A stretch of 64,000 nt of DNA from Giardia muris. Its lineage: Eukaryota; Fornicata; Diplomonadida; Hexamitidae. Where the stretch lies: contig CM016927.1 of assembly GCA_006247105.1 (NCBI GenBank), positions 620,001 to 684,000 of the forward strand. The letters are read 5' to 3'. How positions within the stretch are numbered: the stretch's first letter is position 1; each line of letters opens with the position of its first letter. Below the pieces are notes generated by a model. The model was not told the DNA's origin, ran no database searches, and saw only the letters and a list, made by a program, of their open reading frames with translations. Positions 49,219-59,497 of this stretch are shown here, piece after piece. Made by a program: the position numbers and the translations under genes.

Positions 49219-51516
49219 TCATAAGTGCTCCCTCGTCCCGAGGAAGAGGGTCTGTTGGGCCAGGCTTCTGGCGCAGACGTCCGGCGGGTAACTGTTCCCC
49301 AGGCGGACCAGGTCGGTCTCGCGCGAGTAAAGGACGACGAGGGTGCAGGTTCCGGACTTTCCGGGTGCCTCGTCGTCCTTCTCGCCTCCGCGACCGAAGT
49401 ACCTGCGACAGTCGGCTAGAACGTCCCCAGAGGTCGGGGGCGTGTGGAAAAGGACCGTTCGGAGGCCTCGGAATGGCGGTTGGCGATAGAAGACGTACCG
49501 CTCGGTGACGAAGACGCAGTTCACCGCCCCTCTTGCCAGCTTCCTGGCGGCCCGAAGCATAGCTTTGTGGTCGTCCTCGTCATGGAGGAAGACGTACTTC
49601 AGCCCAGAACCGATCCCTCCCAACCTCAGAATTCGTTCCAATCGCACCAGACAGAACTCGTCCGGGAGGATGACGAGGAGGCCCTTGTCCTCCTCCGAGT
49701 CCCGCAGAAGCTTCGGGAGCGCCTGGTTGGCCAAGTAATCCAGCTTCGGATGGTCCTCCACCCGAAAGCCCAGCCTTCTCGCGTCAATCGACGCGGTCCT
49801 GCGCTCCTGTAACCCCCCTGCCTCGTGCCGGTGTAAAACATGCCGGACCTTCAGCAGCTCGTCCCCAGGCTTCTCTCCCTCGTCAAACCGCTGAGACCCG
49901 AACTTTGTCGGAAGCCCCAGAAGCCTGACCGACCCGTTCCCGTTCCGGAGCAGCGTCAGCCCGTCGAAGGCCTCGGACAATGGAATCGCACTCACATGCC
50001 TCCCCCTCCCCTCCCTCCCGATCGCCCTCTTCAGGTCCGGCTCCCCCTCCGGGCTCTCTTTCGCTTCTTTCTCCTCCGCCCGCAGAAGCCCTCCAAGAAG
50101 CTCGCTGAAGCTATCGCCGTTCGTGATCACTTGGCAGACCCTGTGCTGCCGCAGGGCAGTGTACGGCGGGAGGTAGGTGTGAATGTCGCACGCGTAGTCT
50201 TTGTACTTGATCAATCCGGCGTCCCGTGGAAGCCGATTCAACGCCCAAACGCAGCTCTCCAGGTGCTCCCAATTCTGCATCTCCAACGCCTCCGTATTGT
50301 CGAGGTAGAGCGTATGGATCGAGGAGAAGAGCCCGATGTCGTTGACAAGCTTGGTCCCAGTCCCCACCCGCGCCTGGAACGTGTTGTCCGTCGTCGGGTC
50401 GATGTTGCAGAGCTGCCTCAGGCCAAGCGGAGAGGCGATGATGATGTCCGAGATCCGCGGCGGGGTCTCTAGGACGACAGAGAACCCTCCCTTATCTTCA
50501 CATACGTTGATCTGCATCCCCATATGGAAGAGGTCGTCCGCGTCACCACAGAAGAGCCGACGCCAACGCCCCGTATGTCGCCGGTCGCTCAGAACCTCCT
50601 CGTACCTGTCAGGAACCTCGTCCGCTAACAACGAGACCTCCGGAACGGGCTCATAACGTTCCACACTCTCCTCCGGCGCATACCGCTCCTCCCACGCCTC
50701 CAAGTTCGTCACCGCCGACTCCCCTGGCAGCATCGCAAGCAGGAGGCTAGCAAACCGCCAGGCGTAGTGCCGCGAGTGCGTGAGGACCAGTGTGTGTGTC
50801 CGTGTGAAGCCGTTCGCCCGCGTCTCGACCAGTCTTCTCCGGGCATGCTGAAGTGCCTGGTTCATCACGTGCATCACCACCGCCTCACGAAAGAGCATCC
50901 GCGTATCCGCCATCGGGAACGTCGCGAAGACCGAGACGCGGGTTGCGAGGAGTGCGAGGAAGAGCTGATACGCCCTATCGTCTCCTCCTCCCCTTTCCCT
51001 TTTTCCCAGTCCCCCCAGCCCCATCAACGTCGCCCGAATCCGTGCAGTCAGGAACGTTGTCGTTGGTGACCGCCCAGACGCCTGAAACTGCTCCCAATAA
51101 CCCCTGACGATTGAGTAGAACAGATCCCTCTTGGCCTCCTCGAGATTTGACGAGCAGCACAGCCGAAGAGTTGACGGTAATCCCTCGTTGCATAGCTCAG
51201 TAAGCCCCTGATCTGCATACAATGGTCCTGGCGGGTCCGTCTCCTCCTCACACTCCCCCGTCATCTGCATCTGATCCCAAAACGCTGTCTCGAACATATG
51301 CTCGTTCATATCGGCCGGGACGACACAGGACTCTTCCTCTCTCATGGTCTCAGGTTCCAGAAGCGTTGGCTCAACGTCCCGGATGCGCAGAAGATTCCCG
51401 ACCGATCCCTCGCTCGACTCCTCTTGTTCGCTTGTTTCCGTTGGCTCTGAGGCCTCCGGGACCTCCGGGGTCTCTCTAGTCTTCCGAAGCCTTCGAACCA
51501 GCTCCTCATATGGCAT
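49219..51516 (-). CDS. UTP25: U3 snoRNA-associated protein 25 (UTP25/DEF, small-subunit processome)
   Basis: A 765-residue protein of the UTP25 family, a helicase-fold protein without a working ATP site that joins the SSU processome for 18S rRNA maturation. Diagnostic parts are SDIIIASPLGLRQL (about 352-366), LYLDNTEALEMQNWEHLESC, LDYLANQALPKLLRDSEED, LLVILPDEFCLVRLERIL and VFVTERYVFYRQPPFRGLRTVLFHTPP, in the family order. The first about 130 residues are acidic and disordered, as is usual. An extra linker (AEEKEAKESPEGEPDLKRA) is lineage-specific. The ATG at 51514-51516 (context taaaagATG) is only 3 bp after the stop of the ankyrin gene upstream. Confidence 0.9.
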   Translation of the reverse strand: MPYEELVRRLRKTRETPEVPEASEPTETSEQEESSEGSVGNLLRIRDVEPTLLEPETMREEESCVVPADMNEHMFETAFWDQMQMTGECEEETDPPGPLYADQGLTELCNEGLPSTLRLCCSSNLEEAKRDLFYSIVRGYWEQFQASGRSPTTTFLTARIRATLMGLGGLGKRERGGGDDRAYQLFLALLATRVSVFATFPMADTRMLFREAVVMHVMNQALQHARRRLVETRANGFTRTHTLVLTHSRHYAWRFASLLLAMLPGESAVTNLEAWEERYAPEESVERYEPVPEVSLLADEVPDRYEEVLSDRRHTGRWRRLFCGDADDLFHMGMQINVCEDKGGFSVVLETPPRISDIIIASPLGLRQLCNIDPTTDNTFQARVGTGTKLVNDIGLFSSIHTLYLDNTEALEMQNWEHLESCVWALNRLPRDAGLIKYKDYACDIHTYLPPYTALRQHRVCQVITNGDSFSELLGGLLRAEEKEAKESPEGEPDLKRAIGREGRGRHVSAIPLSEAFDGLTLLRNGNGSVRLLGLPTKFGSQRFDEGEKPGDELLKVRHVLHRHEAGGLQERRTASIDARRLGFRVEDHPKLDYLANQALPKLLRDSEEDKGLLVILPDEFCLVRLERILRLGGIGSGLKYVFLHDEDDHKAMLRAARKLARGAVNCVFVTERYVFYRQPPFRGLRTVLFHTPPTSGDVLADCRRYFGRGGEKDDEAPGKSGTCTLVVLYSRETDLVRLGNSYPPDVCARSLAQQTLFLGTREHL

Positions 51517-51519
51517 CTT

Positions 51520-53676
51520 TTATTCCTGGCCAGAAGCCGTCAGGTCTGCGGGAGTCATCGAGGCCTCGAGGACTCCGGGTCGCCCGCTTGCGTGCAGGAG
51601 ACGGATCTGTGTCCGTGCCGCGTCGAGTTCCTCCCCGAGCGCGACGCTGCTGCTCTTGAGCGCGTCGTAGGCCCGAGTGTACTTCTCCAGCTGCTCACGT
51701 AGCTCAATGACCTCCGCCTGTACCTGCGCGTCCCCAGACGCGGCGCGGGCCTGATATAGAGCGCGGGTCAGCTCAATAACCTCTCCACGAAGGCTATCAT
51801 TCTCCGTCTCGAGACTCAGGATCCGCGCCTGAGTGTCGAGGGCGGAATTGGACAAGGAAGCTCCGTTCCGGTCCTTCAGCTCGCCCCCATACACGTCCGC
51901 AAGCCGCGAAAGCTCGGCATTGGCAACCCTTAGGTTTTCCAGCTCTCCCTCAACGCTCTCTAGACGGTACTGAGCATTCTCACGCTCCCGACGGTCATCC
52001 CGTAAGGCCTCGAGGAGGAGTTCGAGCTTTCCTGTCAAGGTGGTCGCCCCTTGCGCCCTCTCGCGTCCCATGGTCCCTCGTAGATCTGCATAGACGTCAG
52101 TGACACGCGCGCTAGCCTCCGCGAGCTCGTCGTTCAACAGTGAGAGCTCGGTCCGGTGCAGTTCTAAGTAATGGTCCAGACGCTCCTCCGCCTGTTGAGA
52201 ACGATCTTTCTCGAGGGTGATGAGAAGCCGTGCCTCCTGCAACTCAGTCCGTAGCGCTTCGAGATGCCGCTCATGCTCCTCTCGGATCGTGCTCAGCTCC
52301 TCCTCTGCCCGAGCAAGAGCTTGTGTGTGCGTCTGGGTCTTGCGTTCCAACTCGGCTCGTAAGTCTCCAGTGATGCGCTCGTTCTCCTCGAGGACTTCCG
52401 CCAACTCGCCAACCTGACGCCGCAAGGCCTCGTAGGTGCAGTCCTCGGCCCCTCTTCCGTTGAGACGGAGCTGCAGCTGCACCTTGAAACGTTTCAGCTC
52501 GGCGATTATCTGCGGCAGCGTCTCTGCTCCAGAAACCGACTCGGATACATCGAGAGATGAGTCCAGGGTCGCCCAGAGCTGCTTCACGACGAAAGCAAGC
52601 GCTGTCAACGCGCTTCGGAGTTCCCCCCGGAGTGGAGACTGTGGACAGTCCTGTTCCTCCGCTCGCTCCCGTAGCGTCGATAGGACCTGCTGTCCTTCCA
52701 GTTTCAGCTTCTCTAGCTCTCTCCCTAAGGCCTCCTCCTGACTACTTCGAGACGCAAGAAGCTGGCGATAGTAGGCCAACTCCTCCTCCAGTGCGCTTTG
52801 TCCCGAGCTCTGAAGTCGTGCTGTAGCCTCCTGTACTCGTTCCTGGAGAGTGGCGATCTCAGCATCCTTCAAAGCCAGAAGATGACGAAGTGACGGAGCC
52901 GAATCCGGCTCTGGTGTTGGTGTCGGTGCCAGAGTCGAGTTGAGTGAGTCTGCGACCGACCTGTTTCTAAGGATGAGCAAGGACGGACTCACTGTGGCAG
53001 CAGTTGCGGTCGTTGTTGTGCTCGTGGTCATGCTTGGGTTCTTGAGAGGAATGTCCTCCAGAAGCGCCTCAACGGTCAGAGGAGCGGCCGATGAAACGAG
53101 AACACCGGTTGCTGGTGTCTGTACCGGATCTGTGACCGGCCGAGGGTGCAGCGCCGCCGCCAGAAGAAGCTTCTCGCAGGCCTCATGACCTCCAGCACGG
53201 GCGAGCGCTGCGGCCGTCGCCATGTCCTCGGCCGTGTATGGCCCATAGGCAAGAAGAACCTCGAGAGCGGCCGCCTTTCCGAGGCTCGCTCCGTGGTCGA
53301 GCGGGCTCAACCCGACGGCACTTCTCCGGGTCGCGTACGGGGCCATTAGGAGCGGGATGACCCGAACACTCTCGTGCTGGACCGCCACGTGTAAAGGCGT
53401 AAGCCCCGAGAGGGTAATCTCACGCTCAAAGGGAAGGAGGACCGGGACGACTCCCACAGAGTCATGGGCGGCTGCGAGAAGGAGTGCGGTCTCTCCCCGC
53501 GTGGTCGTCAGTCCGGCCTCGACGTCGACGAGGACGCGGGCGACCGGGAGGTCGTCGGCGAGAGCCGCCCGCATCAGCCCCGAGAACCCATCCTCGTCAA
53601 AAGCTCCCGTCTCTGCGCGCTTATGCTGGATGAGGTACGCCAGGTCGCCCGCCGCGACCGCAGCGAACCAGGCCAT
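51520..53676 (-). CDS. Ankyrin-repeat/coiled-coil protein, paralogue 5
   Basis: A 718-residue protein from MAWFAAVAAGDLAYL. Five to six ankyrin repeats occupy residues about 1-175, a Thr-rich linker (TTSTTTTATAATVSPS) about 215-230, and a coiled coil about 265-690, with long runs such as LAEVLEENERITGDLRAELE. No kinase domain and no second ankyrin block. The N-terminal WFxAxxxGD pattern is shared with the four tandem paralogues at 11.8-21.6 kb, 30 kb away. It is divergent from the 194-residue gene with 19 bp between ATGs, and its TAA stop is 3 bp before the UTP25 start. Confidence 0.9.
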   Translation of the reverse strand: MAWFAAVAAGDLAYLIQHKRAETGAFDEDGFSGLMRAALADDLPVARVLVDVEAGLTTTRGETALLLAAAHDSVGVVPVLLPFEREITLSGLTPLHVAVQHESVRVIPLLMAPYATRRSAVGLSPLDHGASLGKAAALEVLLAYGPYTAEDMATAAALARAGGHEACEKLLLAAALHPRPVTDPVQTPATGVLVSSAAPLTVEALLEDIPLKNPSMTTSTTTTATAATVSPSLLILRNRSVADSLNSTLAPTPTPEPDSAPSLRHLLALKDAEIATLQERVQEATARLQSSGQSALEEELAYYRQLLASRSSQEEALGRELEKLKLEGQQVLSTLRERAEEQDCPQSPLRGELRSALTALAFVVKQLWATLDSSLDVSESVSGAETLPQIIAELKRFKVQLQLRLNGRGAEDCTYEALRRQVGELAEVLEENERITGDLRAELERKTQTHTQALARAEEELSTIREEHERHLEALRTELQEARLLITLEKDRSQQAEERLDHYLELHRTELSLLNDELAEASARVTDVYADLRGTMGRERAQGATTLTGKLELLLEALRDDRRERENAQYRLESVEGELENLRVANAELSRLADVYGGELKDRNGASLSNSALDTQARILSLETENDSLRGEVIELTRALYQARAASGDAQVQAEVIELREQLEKYTRAYDALKSSSVALGEELDAARTQIRLLHASGRPGVLEASMTPADLTASGQE

Positions 53677-53695
53677 TGCAAGTTTTCATTTTCTG

Positions 53696-54280
53696 ATGGA
53701 GAGCGCTGTGGAGGGCTTCGAACGACTACTCGACGCGACACGGCTCGCCAACATCGAATCCGGGCTGAGTCTCCACTGCCTGACGATGGGAGGGCGTGCA
53801 GGACTGATTCGACGGGCATGTGACCTCGTCGCCCAGGCCGGTCCTGCTGCCGCCTTTCGCACGCTGATTGGGCAGGCTCTCGTACGCTCCGACGAGGGGG
53901 GTTCGGCAGAGTTCTCCTGTAAGGCCTATCTCATTCACCTGACGCTACGGGAGATCGTCAGTACAGCTCTGGCTTCTGGTATCTCGTCTCTCTCGATATT
54001 CCAGTTGCATGCACCCCGACGGATGCTCCGGCGCTTCACTTACGGTTTCGTGGCGGAGACGCTTAAGCTTCTGGCACTCCGGAACGTCCTTGCCACCCAT
54101 GACCGACGTCTACTTCCACGTGAGGCCGCACTCATCGGCTTGATCGCTGGGAGCTTTGTTGGGGCGGTTTATGACGGACAGCCATTACGCTTTGGCATCA
54201 GTGCAGCCATAAGAGAGTGGCTCTTCGAGGTCCTGGTACGGCTCATCTTCTACGCGTTGACAGCGGGGATCCGAGTCTGA
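53696..54280 (+). CDS. Hypothetical protein with hydrophobic C-terminal half, 194 residues
   Basis: The ATG at 53696 (MESAVEGFERLLDATR) fits the 19-bp divergent spacer; the frame continues upstream over the ankyrin gene without support. Residues 1-110 are helical and soluble. LLPREAALIGLIAGSFVGAVYDG and EWLFEVLVRLIFYALTAGIRV (about 140-192) are hydrophobic and could be one or two membrane helices. The Gly-rich helix recalls peroxisomal/TMEM135 or Tim17-like segments, but this is too weak to name. It lies 43 bp upstream of the beta-helix gene in the same direction. Confidence 0.75.
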   Translation: MESAVEGFERLLDATRLANIESGLSLHCLTMGGRAGLIRRACDLVAQAGPAAAFRTLIGQALVRSDEGGSAEFSCKAYLIHLTLREIVSTALASGISSLSIFQLHAPRRMLRRFTYGFVAETLKLLALRNVLATHDRRLLPREAALIGLIAGSFVGAVYDGQPLRFGISAAIREWLFEVLVRLIFYALTAGIRV

Positions 54281-54323
54281 TCACGCCTGTCTTTTCTTCC
54301 GGAGGCCCAGTAAAACCGTCTCG

Positions 54324-56897
54324 ATGGAGGTCATCTCCCTACTCAAGCAGATGGATGCGGCGGGGGAGGCCGCCAAACAGCTCGCGTCCACGGCGAGCCT
54401 GGTTGACAACGACGAGGAGATCGAGTGCCAAAGGGTCGGGCGTAGTATCCGAAAGGAGTTGCAGCAAGGCACCGTCCAGGCCGTCAAGGAGCTCGAGGCG
54501 CACCGCGCGATGACGGAATATTACGACTGGTGTCTGCGGCGTAGGATAGCGACGAGCCTGGCGTCCTCGGATGTGGAGAAGGAGAAGCGATGGCTTCAAG
54601 TGGTCTTGAGAGATTTACGCCAGAGCAGCTGGACGACGCAGAAGAATGCGTCAGTGGTCCGCGCCCCGATCACCTTCTCGATGCCTCTGACGATCCGCTT
54701 GAAGAAAAGCATCGTACACATACAGTCCCCAGCAGACTTCCACTCAGTATGCCACGGCCCCTTCAACGTCTCGAGTAGTGCCGAGATCCTTAGCAGTCCA
54801 GATAAGCTGCGCTGGCGAGTTATGTCTTCTTTGGTTGATACCTCCATACATCTGGATGAGCACGCCATGAAGGATCGTTACACCTACCTTTGTGGCCCGA
54901 AGCCCGAGGCCGCCGGAGAGCTCTTATCCCCACGTATTCCCAGCCTCGAGTCTTTCTTTCATGTCTACATGCAACGACGTTCCATGCTTAAGGCACGCGT
55001 CCTCCTTCTTAGTAGCCCGGTGACCTTTCAGAATATTCACTTCTACGGGCCCATTTTTGCCATCAAGCCGGCCATCGATAGACTCTCGATCACCCTTGAT
55101 GCCCTTGCTATCACCTTCATCAATTGCTCCTTCGAGCCGATCAAGCGTCCAGTCCCGGCCAGCCACTGGAGCAAGTTGATCTCCAAGTGGCAGAACAAGC
55201 TGCGCAGAGCCTCTCCGACCCAGAAGGTGGTGTGCGAAAGAATGCTGCTCATATACCACAGTATCCGCGAGCTATGCTATGGCAGCATGGGGCGCTTCCT
55301 CCAGACTAGGGACGCACAGGTCCACGTCTTCAGCGGCTGCGTCGTCCTATTCCAGGACTGCTACTTCGGAAAAGGAAAGGCACCTTGCATTGTTGCTGAG
55401 AAGGGCTCCAACGTCGTCATACGTGGCTGTGTCTTCCGCGGAACTGGCTCCGCCTTATCTCGAGCCAACGTCAAAGACCTTCCACCCCACGCAGCTATCG
55501 TCTCTCGTGGCTCGTCACTTCTTCTAGTACGGGAGTCCCTCTTCTTGCTCTGCAACTGTGGCCTGGCCTCCTTCGGGGACCTCTACGCGCAGACCGATAA
55601 TGATGCGCTCCTTGTCGACAGCCTGGAAAGCCGCCTAGCCGCAGAGATGAAGTTCGACACGCTGAACCCGTTTCACAAAGAGTTCATGGCGACCTACTAC
55701 AACGACCGCAAGGCATTCCGCAGCCTCCTACAAGACGCCGGGATCATCTCCCGCGACACTCTTGCGGAGATTTGCATGAAGCTGGTGTCTCAATGCCTTT
55801 TCTGTTCCTGTGGCATTTCGATAGCGTCATATGGGGAGTTCACTCGAGGCGTGACGATCACCGATTGTAGTATTGTCCAGCAATCCCTTTGCCCTCGCGC
55901 TGATGCCGATATTGAGGCTGATGACAATGATATCGTGATCGGCCCCATACCAGTTGCAGGTATCCAGGCCGTTGGGTCATCCATCGACGTTGCGCGAGTC
56001 TACTTTGGCGTTCCTGTCTACGCTTGCATCGCGTTAGCGGAGTGTCAGTTCACAATAAGTAACTGCTATACCACCGGTTCGGTAACCCCCAAGGACCCTG
56101 GGAATGACGTGGACGCCCTTCTCCACACCGGGGCGAGTGACATGCTCGAGAAGATGTTTGGAGGCGCCGAACTTGTCTTCGTCACAAAGAGCTCCTACCT
56201 TCCAGCGACTCTTTTCCAGCAGTTTCGTGATCAACGGGTGTGGCAGGATAAGCGGGAGCGCAAGCGACTGAAGTACATCGGCAAGACCTTTCAGCACATG
56301 GACAAGCCGTACTTACATGTAGGCTACACCGATATCACGCTCACCGATAAACACATGCTGAGTAAGAGGAAGGTCTACTCCGAACCGTGCAACTACGAGC
56401 CGAGCGGGGACTCCGTTGCGATTCACCTCTGCCACTCGGCCGGGACGATCTCGGATTGCTTCTTTGCCGACCATCTCTTTTGGCACGGCGTCCACATGGT
56501 CCGTTCCGCCGTCACGATGCAGCGCACGGGGCTCTTCCACGGGGCAGTCGGAGTCTATGCAGAGAACAGCCGGCTAGTCGTCCGTAACACGCTTGTACGG
56601 CACCAACGGCACAGTGGGTGCATCTCCTATGACTCTACCCTCTTTGTCGAGGATGGAACGGAACTCTCGCGCACAGGTCGCGTCGGGATTGGCGGTCGTC
56701 ATTCAGATATATATCTGCATCGTGTCACAGTCAACGATGTCGCCGTCGGGCTCCGCCTCGAATGCGACTGTGCGTTAACCATGATCGACTCCACCATCTC
56801 CCTGGCCAACACCGGCATCACACTCTCGAGCAACTCTGTCTGCTCGCAGAAGGAGGTCTGCTTCCTGGATGTCCAGAAGGAGGTCAATAAAGTCTGA
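54324..56897 (+). CDS. Right-handed parallel beta-helix repeat protein, 857 residues
   Basis: The N-terminal about 110 residues are helical and charged (coiled-coil-like). From about 215 on, short strand pairs of the type 'xxhxhxxCxFxxx' repeat: ITFINCSFEP, VVIRGCVFRGTG, LLVRESLFLLCN, VTITDCSIVQQS, FTISNCYTTGS, GTISDCFFADH, LVVRNTLVRHQ and LTMIDSTISLAN. These are parallel beta-helix (PbH1-type) rungs with Cys and Asn ladders, as in pectate-lyase-fold proteins; in eukaryotes non-enzymatic examples include SHCBP1. No signal peptide is seen, so it is likely intracellular and not a secreted lyase. The start follows taaaaccgtctcg. Function beyond a binding scaffold is unknown. Confidence 0.82.
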   Translation: MEVISLLKQMDAAGEAAKQLASTASLVDNDEEIECQRVGRSIRKELQQGTVQAVKELEAHRAMTEYYDWCLRRRIATSLASSDVEKEKRWLQVVLRDLRQSSWTTQKNASVVRAPITFSMPLTIRLKKSIVHIQSPADFHSVCHGPFNVSSSAEILSSPDKLRWRVMSSLVDTSIHLDEHAMKDRYTYLCGPKPEAAGELLSPRIPSLESFFHVYMQRRSMLKARVLLLSSPVTFQNIHFYGPIFAIKPAIDRLSITLDALAITFINCSFEPIKRPVPASHWSKLISKWQNKLRRASPTQKVVCERMLLIYHSIRELCYGSMGRFLQTRDAQVHVFSGCVVLFQDCYFGKGKAPCIVAEKGSNVVIRGCVFRGTGSALSRANVKDLPPHAAIVSRGSSLLLVRESLFLLCNCGLASFGDLYAQTDNDALLVDSLESRLAAEMKFDTLNPFHKEFMATYYNDRKAFRSLLQDAGIISRDTLAEICMKLVSQCLFCSCGISIASYGEFTRGVTITDCSIVQQSLCPRADADIEADDNDIVIGPIPVAGIQAVGSSIDVARVYFGVPVYACIALAECQFTISNCYTTGSVTPKDPGNDVDALLHTGASDMLEKMFGGAELVFVTKSSYLPATLFQQFRDQRVWQDKRERKRLKYIGKTFQHMDKPYLHVGYTDITLTDKHMLSKRKVYSEPCNYEPSGDSVAIHLCHSAGTISDCFFADHLFWHGVHMVRSAVTMQRTGLFHGAVGVYAENSRLVVRNTLVRHQRHSGCISYDSTLFVEDGTELSRTGRVGIGGRHSDIYLHRVTVNDVAVGLRLECDCALTMIDSTISLANTGITLSSNSVCSQKEVCFLDVQKEVNKV

Positions 56898-57699
56898 CCA
56901 TTGTAATGGGATGGCGCACGCTAGGTTGATCGGGCTATCTTCAAAGCTACTATCAGAAGGGTAAGTCCTTTCCTCAATGGCCCTGTTCAATAGGCTGATA
57001 GTTCCGAACTCCTCCTAATAATGTCTCGGTCTGGTGTGGTAGGTCTCCTGATCTATCGTACATACCTGTATCCACCCCAAACGCACTCCCAGATGCGTTT
57101 CGGCTCCCTATTCTTTCTACTACCTTAATCGTCAGGAGGTGGCACCCAGAGCACGCAAGGATCTGTATAGGTCGCAGCGTAATGGTTATCATCAAGAACC
57201 TGCTTTTATCTCAGCAGATCTATAGAAGTTCTATGACCACGTTCCTGTTATTCGAATGTTGGAGCATCGGTGGTGGCCATCCCGGCCTCTTGAGGAGACC
57301 TGCACGACAAGCTCAGAGACCTTGCGGGTCTGGGGGCAAGTCTGAGAGCCCTCCATCTCGGGGGAGTTCCTCTTCTTTGCAGGCTGGACACTGAAGCATA
57401 GGTCTCTCCGATGGAGAAGCACGTTCTCCCTAGAGGTCGGATGGATGCCATCCTCAAGCTATGCGGTCGACGAGGTCCTCCTAGAAGTCCATCCTTCCGA
57501 TGAACTGCAGAGCTGAGTAGCAACGTGCCCTAACAGCTCCGAAGGTCCCACCTTCTGGCCGGAGACGTCTCCCGTCCATTCCGGTCTCCTCCCCAGTTGG
57601 TACGTCGATAACCCTCTGGCAGGACTGCGGGGCGGTAGCAGGGTTCATCGGGCTTTGTCTGAAGAGGAGGCTCCTGCAGACAGTCCCGAGGAGCTTCTC
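56898..57699. other. About 800 bp without an intact gene
   Basis: All six frames are cut often by stops. The sequence is less GC-rich than the flanking genes. A 31-codon leucine-rich stretch (57306-57398, LRDLAGLGASLRALHLGG) looks like one or two leucine-rich repeats and may be a gene relic, but it is short. From about 57563 a stop-free frame leads into the NSF pseudogene and may be part of it. Confidence 0.6.
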
Positions 57700-59150
57700 G
57701 AACATCCTGGAGATCGGGGCCCAACAGACAGCTGCGGATGTCTTCCGTCGGGCTTGCCCTCGCACATGACCCCTCCATCTTTACTTCAGGAGTCGGGGAT
57801 CTCCCACGTCAGGGGGATTCTCCACGGACCCCCGACTCCCCTCATCCGTACCATCGGGAAGATCCTTGACGTGATAATCGAAGGCCATCGTGGGGTCCAA
57901 CGCCCAGCCTGTCAGACTCGGAGGAGAAAGCTCGGAACCTCTTCGACAACTCCAAGAAGAGGTAGGAAGAGAGGAAGGGAGGTCCGATCATCTTGGACGA
58001 GCTCGATACCGCTTGCAGAGAACGCAGGAGTCAGGCGGACCGGACAAGCTGATGGGCAACATCTCCCACCGGCCCTCTACGAGGATGGGTAGCCAAAACC
58101 CCTCGGGAGCTTCCTGGCCGTCGGGATGACAAACGCAAAGAGCCGATCGGCACTCCTTTCTGACTGCATGCTCCGATTTCCAGCAGATGTAGAGCTCCCA
58201 GACCTCAGGGGCGCCCTCATATCCTCCAGATCCGCACGAAGGGACTCAGTGCCTGCAGCCCACCCGGTCTCTCAGGCAGCCCAGAAACCGTCTGGAGAAC
58301 GGCTGGCCTTTCAGGGGTCGATCTTGCTGGCGTCGTACCCCTAGCACTCCCACTTGCGAGCACCAGGCCTCTCGGATTCTGAGTCCTAGGGGCCAGAACG
58401 ACCTCCTCGAGGCTATCGACGAGCTCACCTCAGCCTCAAGTGGTAGTGGTGGACCCACAGCGATGCCTCCAGGCATGCAAAGCGACCCATACGACCCCTG
58501 GTGACCAGCATCCTGGACGTCGTCAAGGCTCCTTGATCACTCCTATTGTGCAGCGAGACGACGGCCATCTGTGCACGAGTCATCCGAGATGCGGGCTTCG
58601 ACTTTGCGAAGGTCGTCTCGATGGAGAGGCTCGTTCGCCAGGCGGCTACCGAGCTTGGAATCGCAAACAGCATCTCGAACGTCTTCGAGGCGGCATACCA
58701 CGTTCCCAAGGCGCTCATCATCCTGGACGGGATCGAGGGGCTCATCAACTACACTCCCGTCGGAATGCGCTTCTCAACCACTGTCTTTCGCACCATCGCA
58801 TCCCTGGTCCACTGCCCCCTCCATCGGGACGACTGCCACATATGGGGCGATGCATGAGATCACTTGCGGGCTCGTTCGAGATGCACGTCCGAATCCCACG
58901 TCTGGAGCTGGACCAGGCATGTGCCTACATCAGGAAGTTCTGCGAGACCATCACTACCCGCAGTGGGGTGCAGTGCCAGCTGGAACCCAGCAACCAGGTG
59001 TTCCAGGCTCTGGAGGCCATGGCTCGTGATGGAAGGCCAATCCGTCTGAAGCCCATCATACTCGCACTCGAGGAGGCCAATCGGGTATGCAAGGAGGAAG
59101 GCCGACCTCTGAAGTGGGGGGATGTCGAGAGGTCGTTGGAGAAGATATAG
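57700..59150 (+). pseudogene. Decayed NSF (N-ethylmaleimide-sensitive factor) AAA+ ATPase gene
   Basis: Pieces of NSF occur in the right order but in different frames. They are: the start of D1 (ADVFRRACPRT, then TGA at 57767); VRGILHGPPTPLIRTIGKIL (57808-57870), where the P-loop GTGKT core is missing; a D1 Walker B piece GPIILDELDTACRERR in another frame (57981-58030), closed by TGA at 58050; FLAVGMTNA with an LLRPGR-like region (58111-58200), preceded by TAG at 58090; a GLSGVDLAGVV piece in a third frame; D2 with ETTAICARVI instead of GKT-A, then LIILDGIEGLINYTPVGMRF (58546-58857); and the C-terminal helical part in another frame to 59150. NSF normally disassembles SNARE complexes. At least three frame changes and several stops show it is dead. 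Confidence 0.85.
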
Positions 59151-59497
59151 TGACAGAGCAGCGGGGAACAGGCAGTGAGCCGTTAGTCGATGATCGCCGA
59201 GAAGACCTCGCTCCCGATGGGGTCGTTCTCGATCCGCGACGAGCTCCGGAGTGAACTTCGAGAGCTGTGGGCGGAGAGAGGGGCTGCAGCCTTCGGAGCC
59301 TTGTTCTATTGTCGTCGAGGTGGCTATTCTTTGGCCCAGGACCGGCAATGGAGCGGTGCACGTACACCGAGGAATGGGTGGGGCATCAGGAGAACTCTGG
59401 AACACGGTTTCAAGAGATTCCGAGCCATCCGTCGTAACGATCCACCATCCTCGAGATGGAAGGTTCCATCCCTCACATTCAGGTCTCCACGGCTCAG
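59151..59497. other. About 350 bp without a recognisable gene
   Basis: Lies between the ends of the NSF pseudogene and the ORC1/CDC6-like gene. Short frames exist on both strands (for example a plus-strand frame from 59190), but none has a recognisable motif or a convincing start. It may hold further decayed sequence. Confidence 0.5.

Noticed and set aside
57306..57398. Leucine-rich repeat relic
   Set aside because: Only 31 codons between stops and one good repeat; could be chance.
57700..59150. NSF as an intact gene broken by sequencing errors or introns
   Set aside because: There are too many independent lesions, including loss of both P-loops, for errors, and no splice signals fit the frame changes.
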